Origin: Rhabdophis nuchalis
Taxonomy: Eukaryota; Chordata; Lepidosauria; Squamata; Natricidae
Assembly: GCA_039707465.1 (NCBI GenBank)
Contig: CM077645.1
Location: 167,477,503-167,541,502 of the forward strand
Direction: 5' to 3'
Length of the DNA stretch: 64,000 nucleotides
Position 1 is the first letter of the stretch. Each line of letters begins with the position of its first letter. Positions 45,801-54,475 of this stretch are shown here, in pieces. Below the pieces are notes generated by a model. The model was not told where the DNA came from. It ran no database searches and saw nothing but the letters and a program-made list of their open reading frames with translations. The position numbers were made by a program, and so were the translations under genes.

Positions 45801-48800
45801 TGATTTTAATGAACGTTTTCTGAATTATTTGAGGTAACTCAGATTGAAATACATACCATTTCCCAAATATGTTTCTCTCCAATTAAACAAAGTTTGATCA
45901 GGTAATTAATTAAATAAATTTTATGAACTAGACAATATAACCGATAACGACGCCATGCATCATGCATCACACAACATCTACTCCATACTTCCCCGTCCCA
46001 TATGGCTAAATTACTTTTCAATTTCTCAAAATGGCTTCTTTTAATAATATCTTAGACATACCATCATTTTGTCAGTGTAGAGTAACCATGAAGCTAAACC
46101 ACTAAAGTCAAACCTTTTCAACTCAATGTGAAAAATTCAGAAAATGATTCTGCTGGCTGTCACACACAATCAGGAAAGAGAAACAATTCTATATGTTCCT
46201 CCCCAAACATCTAAGGCAATCTGATCAGTGGTACTCAGTGGCAGTGCTAAAGCTGGACCTGAAGTCTAGGCCCAGTCCTTGATTTCAGCCCTAGTGCTAT
46301 CACTGCCACTCAAGACATGTGAGCCTTGGGAAATGGTATGATTGCCCTCATGGCCCAGTGTTGCCCAGGCTCTGCCATGTGCCTCTTTCAGATGGTGTTC
46401 TCTTTCTGTTGACAAGGCCCCCTGTGGCCTAGTGTAGGCTGCTCTGGGTTGCATGAGGCCTTTGTTTTTGAAGAATGCTCTTCAGAGAATCGCTTCCACA
46501 AACTCTGCAGCCTCTGAAAACCACACAAAAGCACAACCCATTATCATGTGATTTTTAGAGGCTCCAGAGGTTGCGCAAGAACACAGCCCTTTTGCTTGAG
46601 GCAATACAGAGCACACCCTACTATCATGTGGCTTCCACAGCATCCAAAAATTGCACAAGAACAGGGCATGCTTTCGAGAATAGTTGTTGATGTACCCCTT
46701 GGGGGGGGGGGGGGGCGACTATATCAAATTGAGGCTTGCTTATTTACAGTTTATTTAGTTTAATGAAATGTGCTTAGAAGACAAGGTAGTGTTGTAAATT
46801 GTAACTACCAGATATTGCATTTTTAGAAAACTGCTGAGAAATCCGTTGATGGGCTAGAGAAAGATAGCTTATGGCCAGATTTGGTTCCATTGACCTAGCC
46901 AGTTTAGATTTTGCCATTCCTCCCTGCAGCTAACATGTACTATACATAAAACAAATGACATTTTCAAATAGAAGCGGGAAAAGTCATACAAAGATGGCTT
47001 CTACCACATCAACTTGTCCATTAATCCATAGCAGTAACTGGCAAGAAAATAGTAACATATACAATACATGCCTTAAAAACACTCTAGCTTTTAATATTCA
47101 CCTTTTGGTAAATAGGTAAATTTGCAACAGTGGACCGAGTGATCATTTTCAGCATTCTTAGTTAAAAAGTATTTTATTTTAGTTTCAGAGGACTTACTTC
47201 AAATACTGAAGCTGTTTGCTGATATAGCTGTATAGCTTTGTCTGGATTTATGTTTTCTATTACCCTAAAATAAAAGATTCAACATTATTACTCAGTTACT
47301 GAAAGAACTAAAGAAATCTACCTTCTATTCCAGATAAGAAACCAATAGCTTGAGATTTCAGACTTACTTCCCAGCCCGATCGAGTGCAATAGCAGCAGTG
47401 TCAGGGGTTCCATTCTCCAGGTACATCATGCTGGCTTTCTGAATCAGTTCCACTGCATCATGATGTTTTTGCATCTCCTGAAGGTGAAAGAAAAAGAGCC
47501 AGGAAGAAGAACTTCCTATTTCTCAGGAAGTATAAAATAAGTTGCTATCAATGTTTTAATCTAATAAAAAATAATATTCAAGGTTCTGACGACCATCTTC
47601 AAAGCGCTCCATGGCTCGGGGCCTAGTTATATGCGAGACCGTCTTCTGCCCCATACATCCCTTCGGCCGATCTGCTCCCACAGAGAGGGCCTTCTCAGGG
47701 TGCCGTCGGCCGGGCAATGCCAGTTAGCGACACCCAGGGGAAGGGCCTTCTCTGTGGCGGGCCCTACCCTCTGGAACGACTTGCCCCCCCGAACTACGCA
47801 CCATCTCAGACCTCCACCTCTTCCGCCAGCGTCTTAAAACGCACCTTTTCCAACAAGCCAGTCTAGCATAACCCACCGTTTTGACTGTTTTAGATAGATT
47901 TTAATTGGGGGGATTTTATACGATTTTAGCACAGGGCATGGATATAATAGCTTTTTAAATTTTTTATATTTTTGTTATATTTGTATTGTTTTTAAATTTC
48001 CTGTGCGCCGCCCTGGGTCCTTTTTTGGAGAAGGTGCGGGGTATAAATTTGAATAAAATTAAATTAAAAAAATAATATTCATTTTAAATCATCACATATT
48101 TGGCTAAATCTCTCTTGAGTAATAGTGAGCAATTTCTGATTGCTCACTATTACTCAAGAGAGATTTAGAAAAATAGATGGAAATAATCAACAAAATAATC
48201 AACAAAAAAATTACAGCATGAGCAATCCCCAGAATTCAGTGTCTGTAAAGAACAGCTTTATATATGCATCGTTTCATTTATTTATTGAAGACAAACAATA
48301 TCGTTACATTTTATTACAGTGTTTTTTATACTGGATTGTTAACTGCCCAGAGGCAATTGATTGGGACAGTACAATTCCAATGTGATTGAAAAAACTTTGA
48401 AAGGCTATTTTTTAAAATCTATAATTGATCTGTGGAGGCTTTCCAAATGCCAAAGATATCAAATGATGCACATGTAAGTGAGTGAGGAAAGCAGAAAACT
48501 GTTCTTTTGCACTAACAATGAATTGTTCTGGGAAAATTCCCATCGTTTTCCAAGAATAACTTTTTCAAGTATGCATTGTCTACAGTGTGTGTCAAATCTA
48601 AAATTATGAAGTCATTTTCCAAGAAAACTAGATGGATGGATGAATGGATGGGAGGGAGGGAGGGAAGGAAGATTCCAAATATCTGATCAGACAACACAGG
48701 TTATATCCCAGAAAAATGTGAGTTAACAATTCTATAAAGAAAGAGCACATTTAAATGGAATTCAATACAAAGGAGTTGTAAATCTACATAGAACTGTGAA

Positions 48801-51800
48801 TCATGGATCCCAAACAGGTTTATCAACTGCAACATAAATATGGCACAGGTCATTCTAATATTTAGTTTTCATTAAAAAAAAAAAGAGAGAGACGTCCTGT
48901 CATACCTTTAACATCATTCCTGCTTGTTCATAAGCCCTGAAAAAAGAAATTAAAAATATAACTGAGCAAATTAAGTAACCATCTCATGGTAATATAGGAT
49001 GGCAATTTGGACCCATCTAGTTTGATAGAAGATGGACAGCTATATAAATGTTTTTTAAAATAAAAACAATTAACTTCTGGAAAAGGAGAGATCTGAGATC
49101 TCCAGCCTTCTGTCTATGTGTTCAGCTGACTCTGGCGACAACTGGTTTCTCAACCGAGGAGAAATGGAAATATATATCAAAAGTGGACTCATTTTCTAAA
49201 CGCCACTCCTAATGTCAATAGAAAACCAGCACATTGAAAAGACCATTTTGTTCTACAAAAACTGGAGCTAGAGAGCTACAGAAAGTGTTTGAACATATTA
49301 TACTTATACATTTCTCACTTCCACTTCTAACAATATTTGATTTTACTTTGATGACATTATTTATATGTATATATGTATGTAACGGACAATCAATTCTTAT
49401 TGACATCAATTGTATTTCAGATATCAAATTTGACAAATATCGATACGTACTTTGCAGCATGGAAGAAGCTGGATTTATGTTATTTCAAGTCAAGGATAAA
49501 TATATATGTACGTACTATACATATAAAATATTTTTGGATAATTCCAATTTAGGTTTAGGAATTTAAAAAAATTATAATCATTGCATCAATTAAACATTAT
49601 CTTTAAAACAGAAGCCTGATGAAAATAAATCTGCTAAAGCATAGAATGTATCAGTAAGCCCTCATGCCTGCTTCAGAATCAACATATTATTTTTCTTAAG
49701 TACTTTAGCTAAGACTGTGATTTCCTAACCTCAGAGATTTCAAAGTTTGGTCATATCCAAAATTGTGCAAAAGGACTTCATACTGCAACTTATTTTCCTC
49801 TTCTTCCCCTTTCTTCCAAAATATCCCAAGTTCCTCCCATTTACTCTTGAAGACTTCTCAATATTCCAGAACATATTTGGTAGCAGAAAGACTGCAGGGG
49901 AAAGGGGACATTTCTTATCGCTACATTTCTTATAGGCATTTTAAAATATGTAGGATCTTCTTAAAACACTCTGCAATCCTCCTAGGAATAGTCATATTTT
50001 AAGCATCTCTTGCATGAATGGCTAAGCAATGAGGTCAATGAAGGCATTCTCTGAAATCTTCCTCACAGATTTAATATAAAAGAAATGTATTTGCTATTCC
50101 AATGCCAGTTTGTTACTCTATTTTTCCATAAAAATAAAAAAATCTCAATGAATATACATTCGTGGGTCACTGGGAGGTCCTATAACTAACAGGTTGTTAG
50201 TTAATTACATAATTAATCACAAAATCGTATCTGGATATACATAGGTACAATAACATTTTTCTATTGCAGGGAATAGTCTTCTATTAATTTTCTGTCAAAA
50301 CACCCTTAAAAATGACAAAATACAATTATATGTTTGGAATAGGCATACATTAATATAAACCCAACATGATCTCCAATTACTTAAGGCAGGAACAACAAAT
50401 AATGAAAAGATACGCTTTATTATTTTCATGGCATAGAGCTTCTTTAAAATAAGCTTCTTTTGCTTGTTCAAATTGTTTGGCATTTTTAAAAGCAACAGCT
50501 GCAAAAAATAATAAAAAAGAACATTACTACTTTCGGGAAATAACTTTAGCAATTTTTAAAAGACATAATGTATTGTTTTGAAACTGCTCTTATCCAGCAT
50601 TTTAGCCAAAGTTGGGGGGCCTGATGTGGCACTTGTATGCGTGCTGTCCAGCTGCTGCCCCAACGGAATACATTTTTAGATATTCAAAGTAAAGCCTTAA
50701 TTTTAAGCATTATCTTTATCTAGGAGAGTATTCTTCTATCCCTTAAACATTCATAGAAAATGAAAATCAGAGATTCTTATAGCTCTGTGCTGTAAATAAA
50801 GTTAAGTGGAATAAGTATGATACAGTAAATATTTGAATTAGAGTTCAGCAATAAATTATATTCATAAAAATGGGTTTGAGGGAATAATTTTTATTGCATA
50901 CACCACAATGGCTATGAAATACATTTAATTTTTACCTTTTTAATTAAACATTTTTAGAAAAGAAAAAGGAAAAATAATTGCTAAGATAGATAGACATATC
51001 ATCAATACAGTATAATAAAATGAAATTAGGAATTTACAGTTTTATATCAAGGAAATGGATATTTCATGTTATAATTTGAACAATTATTCCCAAATTTACT
51101 TAATTCAATGTCAGATTTGCTTTTGAAATGTGAAGTCATTCTGGACATCAAGTCCTATTCCTAGAGCTGAATTAATCATTATTCTGCAGAAGAAATTAAG
51201 ATTTAAAAACAACCCCCTTATTTTACAAGACATACCTGCCTTGGAATATTCTGTAGCTGCACTGTCATAGTCTGGTTTCCATTTTAACAATCCAGTTTTC
51301 AAGCTGAAAATCAAAATGTGAAGCCATTAATAATATTGTGTACAATGAAGGAGGAAATGGACACAGCTTTCATGCCATCTTTCATACCATTAATTTCAGT
51401 TCATTATAGCTAAAACCTGGTCTCAATATCAGGTTTACCTCTTTGATGGAGAAGCTACAAAAATATATACATAGTCAAGTCTGGTTATATGCTGTTTTGG
51501 AGGCCATATTTTATCACCGTGCTCAGATATGGCTTCTCATTTCAACCCCTATCTCTGTCATAACTTAAGGACCAGGACCAGATGAAGTGCTAATATTAAT
51601 TGTTTCAGGCAGCAGCTGTCTTTGAAAAAAAGGAGGGATACGCAGCTGTAATATGACATCAATGATACTCAATTACAGAAGATTTTTGACACATTATGCA
51701 AAGACTGAGCTCTCTGGAGAAGACTCTGATGTTGCAAAAGGAGAAAGAAAAAAGAAGAGGATGACCAGCAAGCAGCAAGATGTTGGAAGACCTGAATGAT

Positions 51801-53081
51801 CAGGCTACAGACAGACCACCATGGGTAAAGGCCCTTTATGCAGTCCATAGAAATCAACACCAATTGGAAGGAACATAATGAAAATAAATCACTTACAGAA
51901 TCTTCAAACTCAAGAGACAATCAGCCCATGAAAAACAATTAAGACCATTGAGCAGTTTGCTTAATAAACGTAACACCTATAGGGTTTTGTACTACAGGTA
52001 GTCCTTGACTTACAACAGTTCACCTAGTGACCCCTTAAAGTTACAACGGCACTAAAGTGACCTATGACCATTTTTGCACAATTATGACCCTCGCAGCATC
52101 CTCATGGCCATGTGATTTATATTCAGATGCTTGATAACTGGTTCATAATTATAATGGGTGTGTGTGATGTGTGACCTTCTGACAAGCAAAGTCAATGGAA
52201 AAGCCAGATTCACTTAACAACAGTGTTACTAATTTAACAAAGGCAGTGATGTACTTTAACACATTTTTTGAATCAGAACAGAGCTGGGAGGGATCTTGGA
52301 GGTCTTCTAGTCCAGCCCCCCCCCCCCTGCTCAAGCAAGAGATCTTATATATCAGGGATCACCCACCTTTTGGACCTCAGGGGCCACTAAGTTCATAATT
52401 TTAAATCTAATATGATTTTTTAAAAAAACGATAGTGTTTAGTGCAATATAAAAAATGCAAATAATTTTTCTGCGGACCACCCAACATTTTTTCACGGACC
52501 ATCAGTTGGTGACCCCTGCTATACATCACACGACGAGAAAAGTCAGAAACACGGGGCAAAAGTCACTTGAACCAGGCGTCTCACTTAACGACATAAATAT
52601 TGGGCTCCGGTATGGTCTTAAGTCGAGGACTACCTGTACATAAGTAAGATCAGGGGTTCCAAACCAGAAGCCCTTCGCTTCTTTTCTAAAGGGGAAAGGG
52701 AACCTTGACACAACCCGCCCAATTCGGAGCTTGAAGATGAACCTCCATTCCTTGGTGCATCTTTAAACAGGCGGATCCACTGGATCTACAAGCCCATCCC
52801 TGATACTACCCCTCCCTCTTCCCCTTCCCAGGCTGTAGATTTTGACCCAGCGAGGTCTTTTCTCCCAACCAGCCGACCCTTGACGCTCTTTGGGAGCCCC
52901 CTGGAAACGATCGTGGCCAAAGAAGAGGCGGAACAGCCCACTCATCGCCCTGGCCAGCCGCGGGGGGAGGAGGGGGTCCCGACTTTCAGCTCTGCCTCCC
53001 GCAATGCCCGCCCGCTCCTGCTCACTATTTCTCCGCTTTGGCGATGTGCTCCAACCCTTCGTTGATCTTCTGGGCAGCCAT
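33738..53081 (-). CDS. NAPG: NAPG, gamma-soluble NSF attachment protein, complete 12-exon gene
   Basis: Exons in transcript order: 53081-53026, 51303-51236, 50498-50414, 49468-49451, 48936-48906, 47477-47368, 47264-47198, 45748-45678, 44979-44901, 43452-43373, 42549-42420, 33887-33738. They total 945 nt, 314 codons plus stop, close to the 312 residues of mammalian gamma-SNAP; all introns are GT-AG with consistent phases. Gamma-SNAP is a cytosolic helical-repeat (TPR-like) adaptor that bridges SNARE complexes to the ATPase NSF for disassembly after membrane fusion. Landmarks: N-terminus MAAQKINEGLEH, central AYEQAGMMLK, ENEERLRQAVEM, LEQLLEGYDQQDQDQVSDVC, acidic C-terminus EEDDEYAGGLC. The start is set by the family N-terminus, because the frame stays open further upstream. 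The last intron is 8.5 kb and holds a full-length L1. Confidence 0.97.
34088..34396 (+). mobile_element. Sauria SINE in NAPG intron 11
   Basis: Head GGGACATGGTGGCTCAGTGG, body GCAGTTTGAAAGCACATAAA, 3' end ATTAGCACATATATGTGAGG and a CCTTTACC-type tail. The flanks share ACAAATAAA, a probable target duplication. Inserted antisense to NAPG. Confidence 0.9.
35339..36382 (+). CDS. L1 ORF1p, intact frame
   Basis: 347 codons, uninterrupted. Residues 1-100 form a heptad-rich coiled coil (trimerisation); an RRM follows around KYNVVIRGIQEERVD, then the C-terminal domain (KFEEKDIQVFPDISRDERAW). L1 ORF1p is a nucleic-acid chaperone that coats the L1 RNA. The last about 70 residues are Lys/Glu-rich. It differs from the ORF1 at 5232, so two L1 lineages are present. 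Confidence 0.88.
   Translation: MATQQPQQPSEMQQVILALNTIGEKLSELTDRMDNMTLEIKKTKEEMSEMNMNFAKQAMEMKLINDEIEQIHVHDAQIDRQIEGIFLKNQQQDRRISLLEEDARKYNVVIRGIQEERVDNLKQRVLKWLNDLDASITYTAADLVSVFRVGYKRQNGANRNVLVRFANLGDKLEVMVRIRELGEVPKFEEKDIQVFPDISRDERAWRYFLKPITKVLRDKDIKYNWRPPQQLKFFYKGKMQTITPQVDPIGYVRELGLIEKDEDLTEIGNQMLKMGRMQVGSPTLEEKGAVGGDPRSLKWKEISPAMSEQKKSREDTMQAVDKEKDPKKQEAECGEKLTLSPFFESGI
36611..37156 (+). pseudogene. L1 ORF2 part 1: apurinic-type endonuclease domain, cut by L2
   Basis: Starts KIMTWNVKGTGNQIKR (the TWN motif of the EN domain), then PDILFLQETH with the catalytic Glu and VTLVNLYLPNE. The frame runs to ...VDVWREL and is then broken by the nested L2 at 37157. Confidence 0.88.
37157..38249 (+). 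mobile_element. Nested L2 LINE fragment inside L1 ORF2
   Basis: 5'-truncated L2, starting just upstream of the YADD box and carrying a 305-codon open frame (37140-38057), the family 3' UTR and an (AAAT)n tail. Flanked by AGTTG at 37152-37156 and 38250-38254. L1 coding sequence continues in register across the gap (GAG TTG before, AAA GGT after), so the L2 arrived after the L1. Confidence 0.9.
38252..38773 (+). pseudogene. L1 ORF2 part 2: end of endonuclease and linker
   Basis: Resumes with NTYSRIDYIFVS, the RIDY block near the end of L1 endonuclease, and DSDHAEV with the SDH catalytic motif. It ends at a frameshift in an A7 run near 38762-38772. Confidence 0.85.
38774..39825 (+). pseudogene. 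L1 ORF2 part 3: reverse transcriptase, catalytic YADD box deleted
   Basis: Contains GEDGLPAEFYKDF, IPKPDKDLERIESYRPISLI, the ALDI-equivalent SLDIFKAFDSV (first catalytic Asp) and TRQGCPLSPTLFLLV. Immediately after YKINLY the expected (Y/F)ADD box is absent: the sequence jumps to text equivalent to a position downstream and shifts frame. The enzyme would be inactive. Confidence 0.88.
39779..41476 (+). pseudogene. L1 ORF2 part 4: RT thumb and Cys-rich C-terminus
   Basis: 565 codons: continues with MTGLKVNWSKSELL and LKYLGITLS, then the long C-terminal segment with the Cys/His cluster [20 protein letters not shown] typical of L1 ORF2. Ends just before the 3' tail. Confidence 0.88.
41690..42235 (+). 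mobile_element. CR1-L3-like LINE 3' end with (AATAG)n tail
   Basis: Starts in degenerate coding sequence (PSIEDLYTARVKKRAVKI) followed by a long T-rich 3' UTR and ATTGTGTGTCCAATCATACT, GCCAATAAAG, (ATTCT)n. This is the snake-type CR1-L3 3' end known to seed AATAG microsatellites. Confidence 0.85.
42420..42549 (-). CDS. NAPG: NAPG exon 11
   Basis: 130 nt; acceptor attgtttcag, donor gat|gtaagt. Encodes SIPGFTESEDYAALEQLLEG and the following DQQDQDQVSDVC segment up to YMDND. Confidence 0.96.
42755..43000 (+). mobile_element. tRNA-derived SINE in NAPG intron 10
   Basis: Head GGCTGTGGTGGTGCAGTGAA, B-box-like region CAGATCGAATC, core GTAAAATGAGGACCCAGATT and tail AAGTGCTATTGCT. Flanked by TACATTTA at 42746-42753 and 43001-43008. 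Confidence 0.88.
43373..43452 (-). CDS. NAPG: NAPG exon 10
   Basis: 80 nt; acceptor ttttttag, donor ag|gtaagt. Encodes KTIAQVLVHLHRNDYVAAEK and CVRESY. Confidence 0.95.
43575..43709. mobile_element. 135-bp hairpin MITE, copy 2 (hAT-like)
   Basis: Near-perfect palindrome CAGGGGTCCCCAACCTTTGC ... GTTGGGGACCCCTG, with duplication GTCTAGTA at 43567-43574 and 43710-43717. It lies in NAPG intron 9, about 120 bp upstream of exon 10. Confidence 0.92.
43795..43918. mobile_element. hAT-like MITE fragment
   Basis: ACATATCACGAGTTTTTTCC and TTGAGACCTCTG at one end recall, in reverse, the CAGGxGTGTCAAA family at 22847 and 63972. Confidence 0.45.
44901..44979 (-). CDS. NAPG: NAPG exon 9
   Basis: 79 nt; acceptor ttttgcag, donor aaa|gtaaac. 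Encodes LDEAAQSIQKEKSIYKDIEN and YATCYK. Confidence 0.95.
45414..45601. mobile_element. hAT-like MITE
   Basis: Begins CAGGGATTCCCAACTCCCG and ends in a degenerate inverted counterpart GGTTGGTGGTTGCTG. The GTTCCATGGACCAGCACTGG interior matches a common reptile MITE type (inference). Confidence 0.55.
45678..45748 (-). CDS. NAPG: NAPG exon 8
   Basis: 71 nt; acceptor tttttttactcag, donor ag|gtgtgc. Encodes NEERLRQAVEMYGKASRLLV. Confidence 0.95.
47198..47264 (-). CDS. NAPG: NAPG exon 7
   Basis: 67 nt; acceptor ttttattttag, donor gaa|gtaagt. Encodes VIENINPDKAIQLYQQTAS. It is separated from exon 6 by only about 100 bp. Confidence 0.95.
47368..47477 (-). CDS. NAPG: NAPG exon 6
   Basis: 110 nt; acceptor caccttcag, donor aa|gtaagt. 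Encodes EMQKHHDAVELIQKAS, MMYLENGTPDTAAIAL and DRAG. Confidence 0.95.
47581..48066 (+). mobile_element. L2 LINE 3' fragment in NAPG intron 5
   Basis: Starts in the coding block around [16 protein letters not shown] and ends with GTGCGCCGCCCTGGGTCC and GAATAAAATTAAATT. Flanked by AAAAAATAATATTCA at 47566-47580 and 48067-48081. Confidence 0.9.
48105..48167. repeat. Perfect hairpin: 29-bp arms, 5-nt loop
   Basis: Arms 48105-48133 and 48139-48167 are exact reverse complements around TTCTG. There is no flanking duplication and no similarity to the MITEs in this window. It lies in NAPG intron 5, 24 bp after the target duplication of the L2 insertion. Confidence 0.9.
48632..48670. repeat. (GGAT)n/(GGGA)n microsatellite
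   Basis: GATGGATGGATGAATGGATG followed by GGGAGGGAGGGA. Confidence 0.85.
48906..48936 (-). CDS. NAPG: NAPG exon 5, 31 nt
   Basis: Acceptor cttttttcag, donor aag|gtatga. Encodes AYEQAGMMLK, strongly conserved in gamma-SNAP. Confidence 0.94.
49451..49468 (-). CDS. NAPG: NAPG exon 4, 18-nt microexon
   Basis: Between acceptor aaatccag and donor aa|gtacgt lie 18 nt coding for FFHAA plus split codons for Ala and Lys. Including it yields ENNK-A-FFHAAK-AYEQAG, matching the family sequence ENNRALFHAAKAYEQAG; skipping it would delete six residues in frame. The acceptor has a poor pyrimidine tract. Confidence 0.9.
50414..50498 (-). CDS. NAPG: NAPG exon 3
   Basis: 85 nt; acceptor ttttttgcag, donor gc|gtatct. 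Encodes VAFKNAKQFEQAKEAYFKEA and CHENNK. Confidence 0.94.
51236..51303 (-). CDS. NAPG: NAPG exon 2
   Basis: 68 nt; acceptor ttttcag, donor g|gtatgt. Encodes LKTGLLKWKPDYDSAATEYSK, the first helical hairpin. Confidence 0.94.
52005..52636. mobile_element. CAGGTAGTCCTTGACTTACAAC MITE with nested insertions
   Basis: Left end CAGGTAGTCCTTGACTTACA and right end GTCGAGGACTACCTG are inverted. The 632 bp exceed the family length (366 bp at 53844) because a CR1-like fragment (52262-52353, GGAGGTCTTCTAGTCCAGCC) and a hAT-like MITE (about 52353-52520) sit inside. Confidence 0.75.
52353..52520. mobile_element. hAT-like MITE nested in the 52005 element
   Basis: Begins CAGGGATCACCCACC and ends CAGTTGGTGACCCCTG, inverted, with AT-rich flanks. 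Confidence 0.65.
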
Positions 53082-53260
53082 ATCAGCCCAGCCGGAATCG
53101 CGGCGATTCAAAGAATCGACGTCAGCGGAATAAGGAAAGCCGCTTCGTCCAAACAATGCAAAAGGCGGAGTCGGGCTTGCCAAGGTGCGCCTGCGCAAAG
53201 CGAGAAAGGTTTTCTTTCCTTCGGCTGCCGGATCCGTTAGTTTAATACCTGGAAGCGATC
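52880..53260 (-). promoter_or_regulatory. NAPG: CpG-rich NAPG promoter and 5' UTR
   Basis: GC-rich stretch with many CpG dinucleotides around exon 1, unlike the AT-rich surroundings. It contains an NRF1-like palindrome TGCGCCTGCGCA at 53186-53197 and a CRE-like CGACGTCA at 53117-53124. No TATA box is seen, as is usual for a housekeeping gene. Its upstream edge is bounded by a 135-bp hairpin MITE at 53270. Confidence 0.65.
53026..53081 (-). CDS. NAPG: NAPG exon 1 (start codon)
   Basis: ATG at 53081-53079; 18 codons plus 2 nt, donor ta|gtgagc. MAAQKINEGLEHIAKAEK is the expected gamma-SNAP N-terminus. It lies inside a CpG-rich stretch. Confidence 0.95.
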
Positions 53261-53269
53261 CGTCTAAGC

Positions 53270-53404
53270 CAGGGGTCTGCAAAGTCGGCTCTTTTAAGAC
53301 TGGTGGACTTCAACTCCCAGAATTCCCCAGCCAGCTATGCTGGCTGGGGAATTCTGGGAGTTGAAGTCCACCAGTCTTAAAAGAGCCGACTTTGCAGACC
53401 CCTG
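53270..53404. mobile_element. 135-bp hairpin MITE, copy 3, beside the NAPG promoter
   Basis: Nearly perfect palindrome CAGGGGTCTGCAAAGTCGGC ... CGACTTTGCAGACCCCTG, with duplication GTCTAAGC at 53262-53269 and 53405-53412. It begins 189 bp upstream of the NAPG start codon. Confidence 0.93.
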
Positions 53405-53843
53405 GTCTAAGCAATAGGAAGAGGGCGACGGGTGGACAGCGTAACAATCTCGCGGCTCATATATAAATCATAATATTGTCTTCCTCAGAGGAAAGGCGTT
53501 TACATTGTTTTTGCACGGAAAGAACTGCAAGCCTCAAAATCTGAGAATTCCAGAGGCTTTAAGATTCGAATGAAGCCAGCCGTCCTATCCAAAATTCTTT
53601 CGTGCGCTTGCACAGAAACTCAAGGCGAGCTGAAAAATGGTTTATTGAATTAAACCAACACAATCCAGGCAAACATATTTCAGCATGTTGCAGCCTCACC
53701 TAACGTGGGTGATATCCCCCCCCCCCCCCAGTTGTGTGTCCTGCAATTCCCAGAATTCCCCATCTCCCGCAGCCATTCCAAAAACTCAGTGAACTGTAGA
53801 CATCAGTGAAGAGAGGGGACTATTTCTACCCCTGGGCACAGTG

Positions 53844-54209
53844 CAGGTAGTCCTCAACCTACAACAGTTCATTTTGTGACCGCTTCGTTAACGGCGCTGA
53901 AAAAAGTGACTTAGGGCCGTTTTTCACAGTTACGACCTTTGCAGCATTCCCATGATCAGATGCTTGGCAACTGGTTCCTATTTACGATCGCTGCCGTGTC
54001 CGAAGTTCATGTGATCACTTTTTGCAACCTGACAAGTAAGGTCAATGGGGAAGCCAGATTCACTTAACAACTGGGTTACCAACTGCAGTGATTCACTTAA
54101 CAAATGTGGTGAGAAAAGTCATCAAATGGGACAAAACTCACTTAACCAATTTGTCACTCAGCAACGTAAATTCTGGTTCAACCTGCAGTTGTGAGTTGAG
54201 GACTACCTG
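53844..54209. mobile_element. CAGGTAGTCCTCAACCTACAAC MITE, 366 bp
   Basis: Left end CAGGTAGTCCTCAACCTACA and right end TGAGTTGAGGACTACCTG are inverted. Cleanest copy of the family in the window. Confidence 0.85.
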
Positions 54210-54475
54210 TATCCAATCAGAGTAGAAATGAAATGAAGTGCAGCAGGTGAAGCCCTCTTTGACATTACAGAAAGCCAGAAAACATTTTTGGGGACAAGCA
54301 CATCCACAGAGGGGTCAATGGTATTCAAATGGTGAACATGGCTGGGAAATTGAACTCTGTCCTAGGGGCTAGGGCTTTGCTCACCTGATTATATGCATCC
54401 TTTTCACACCATTGACATCCCCCACCCCCTATAGAGAAACACCTGGCTGGTGAAGAGGTACAATTCATTTAATAC

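Noticed and set aside
46266..46763. Short frames in NAPG intron 7 region
   Set aside because: No homology; composition explained by local GC-richness and a G14 run near 46699.
50405..50416. Apparent GC-AG intron after NAPG exon 3 (AAA|GCGTATC)
   Set aside because: Shifting the junction 2 nt gives a canonical donor GC|GTATCT and, with the 18-nt exon 4, restores the family sequence.
53082..53282. Longer N-terminus for NAPG (frame is open upstream of the ATG)
   Set aside because: The upstream codons have no gamma-SNAP similarity and run into the hairpin MITE; family proteins start MAAQKINEGLEH.
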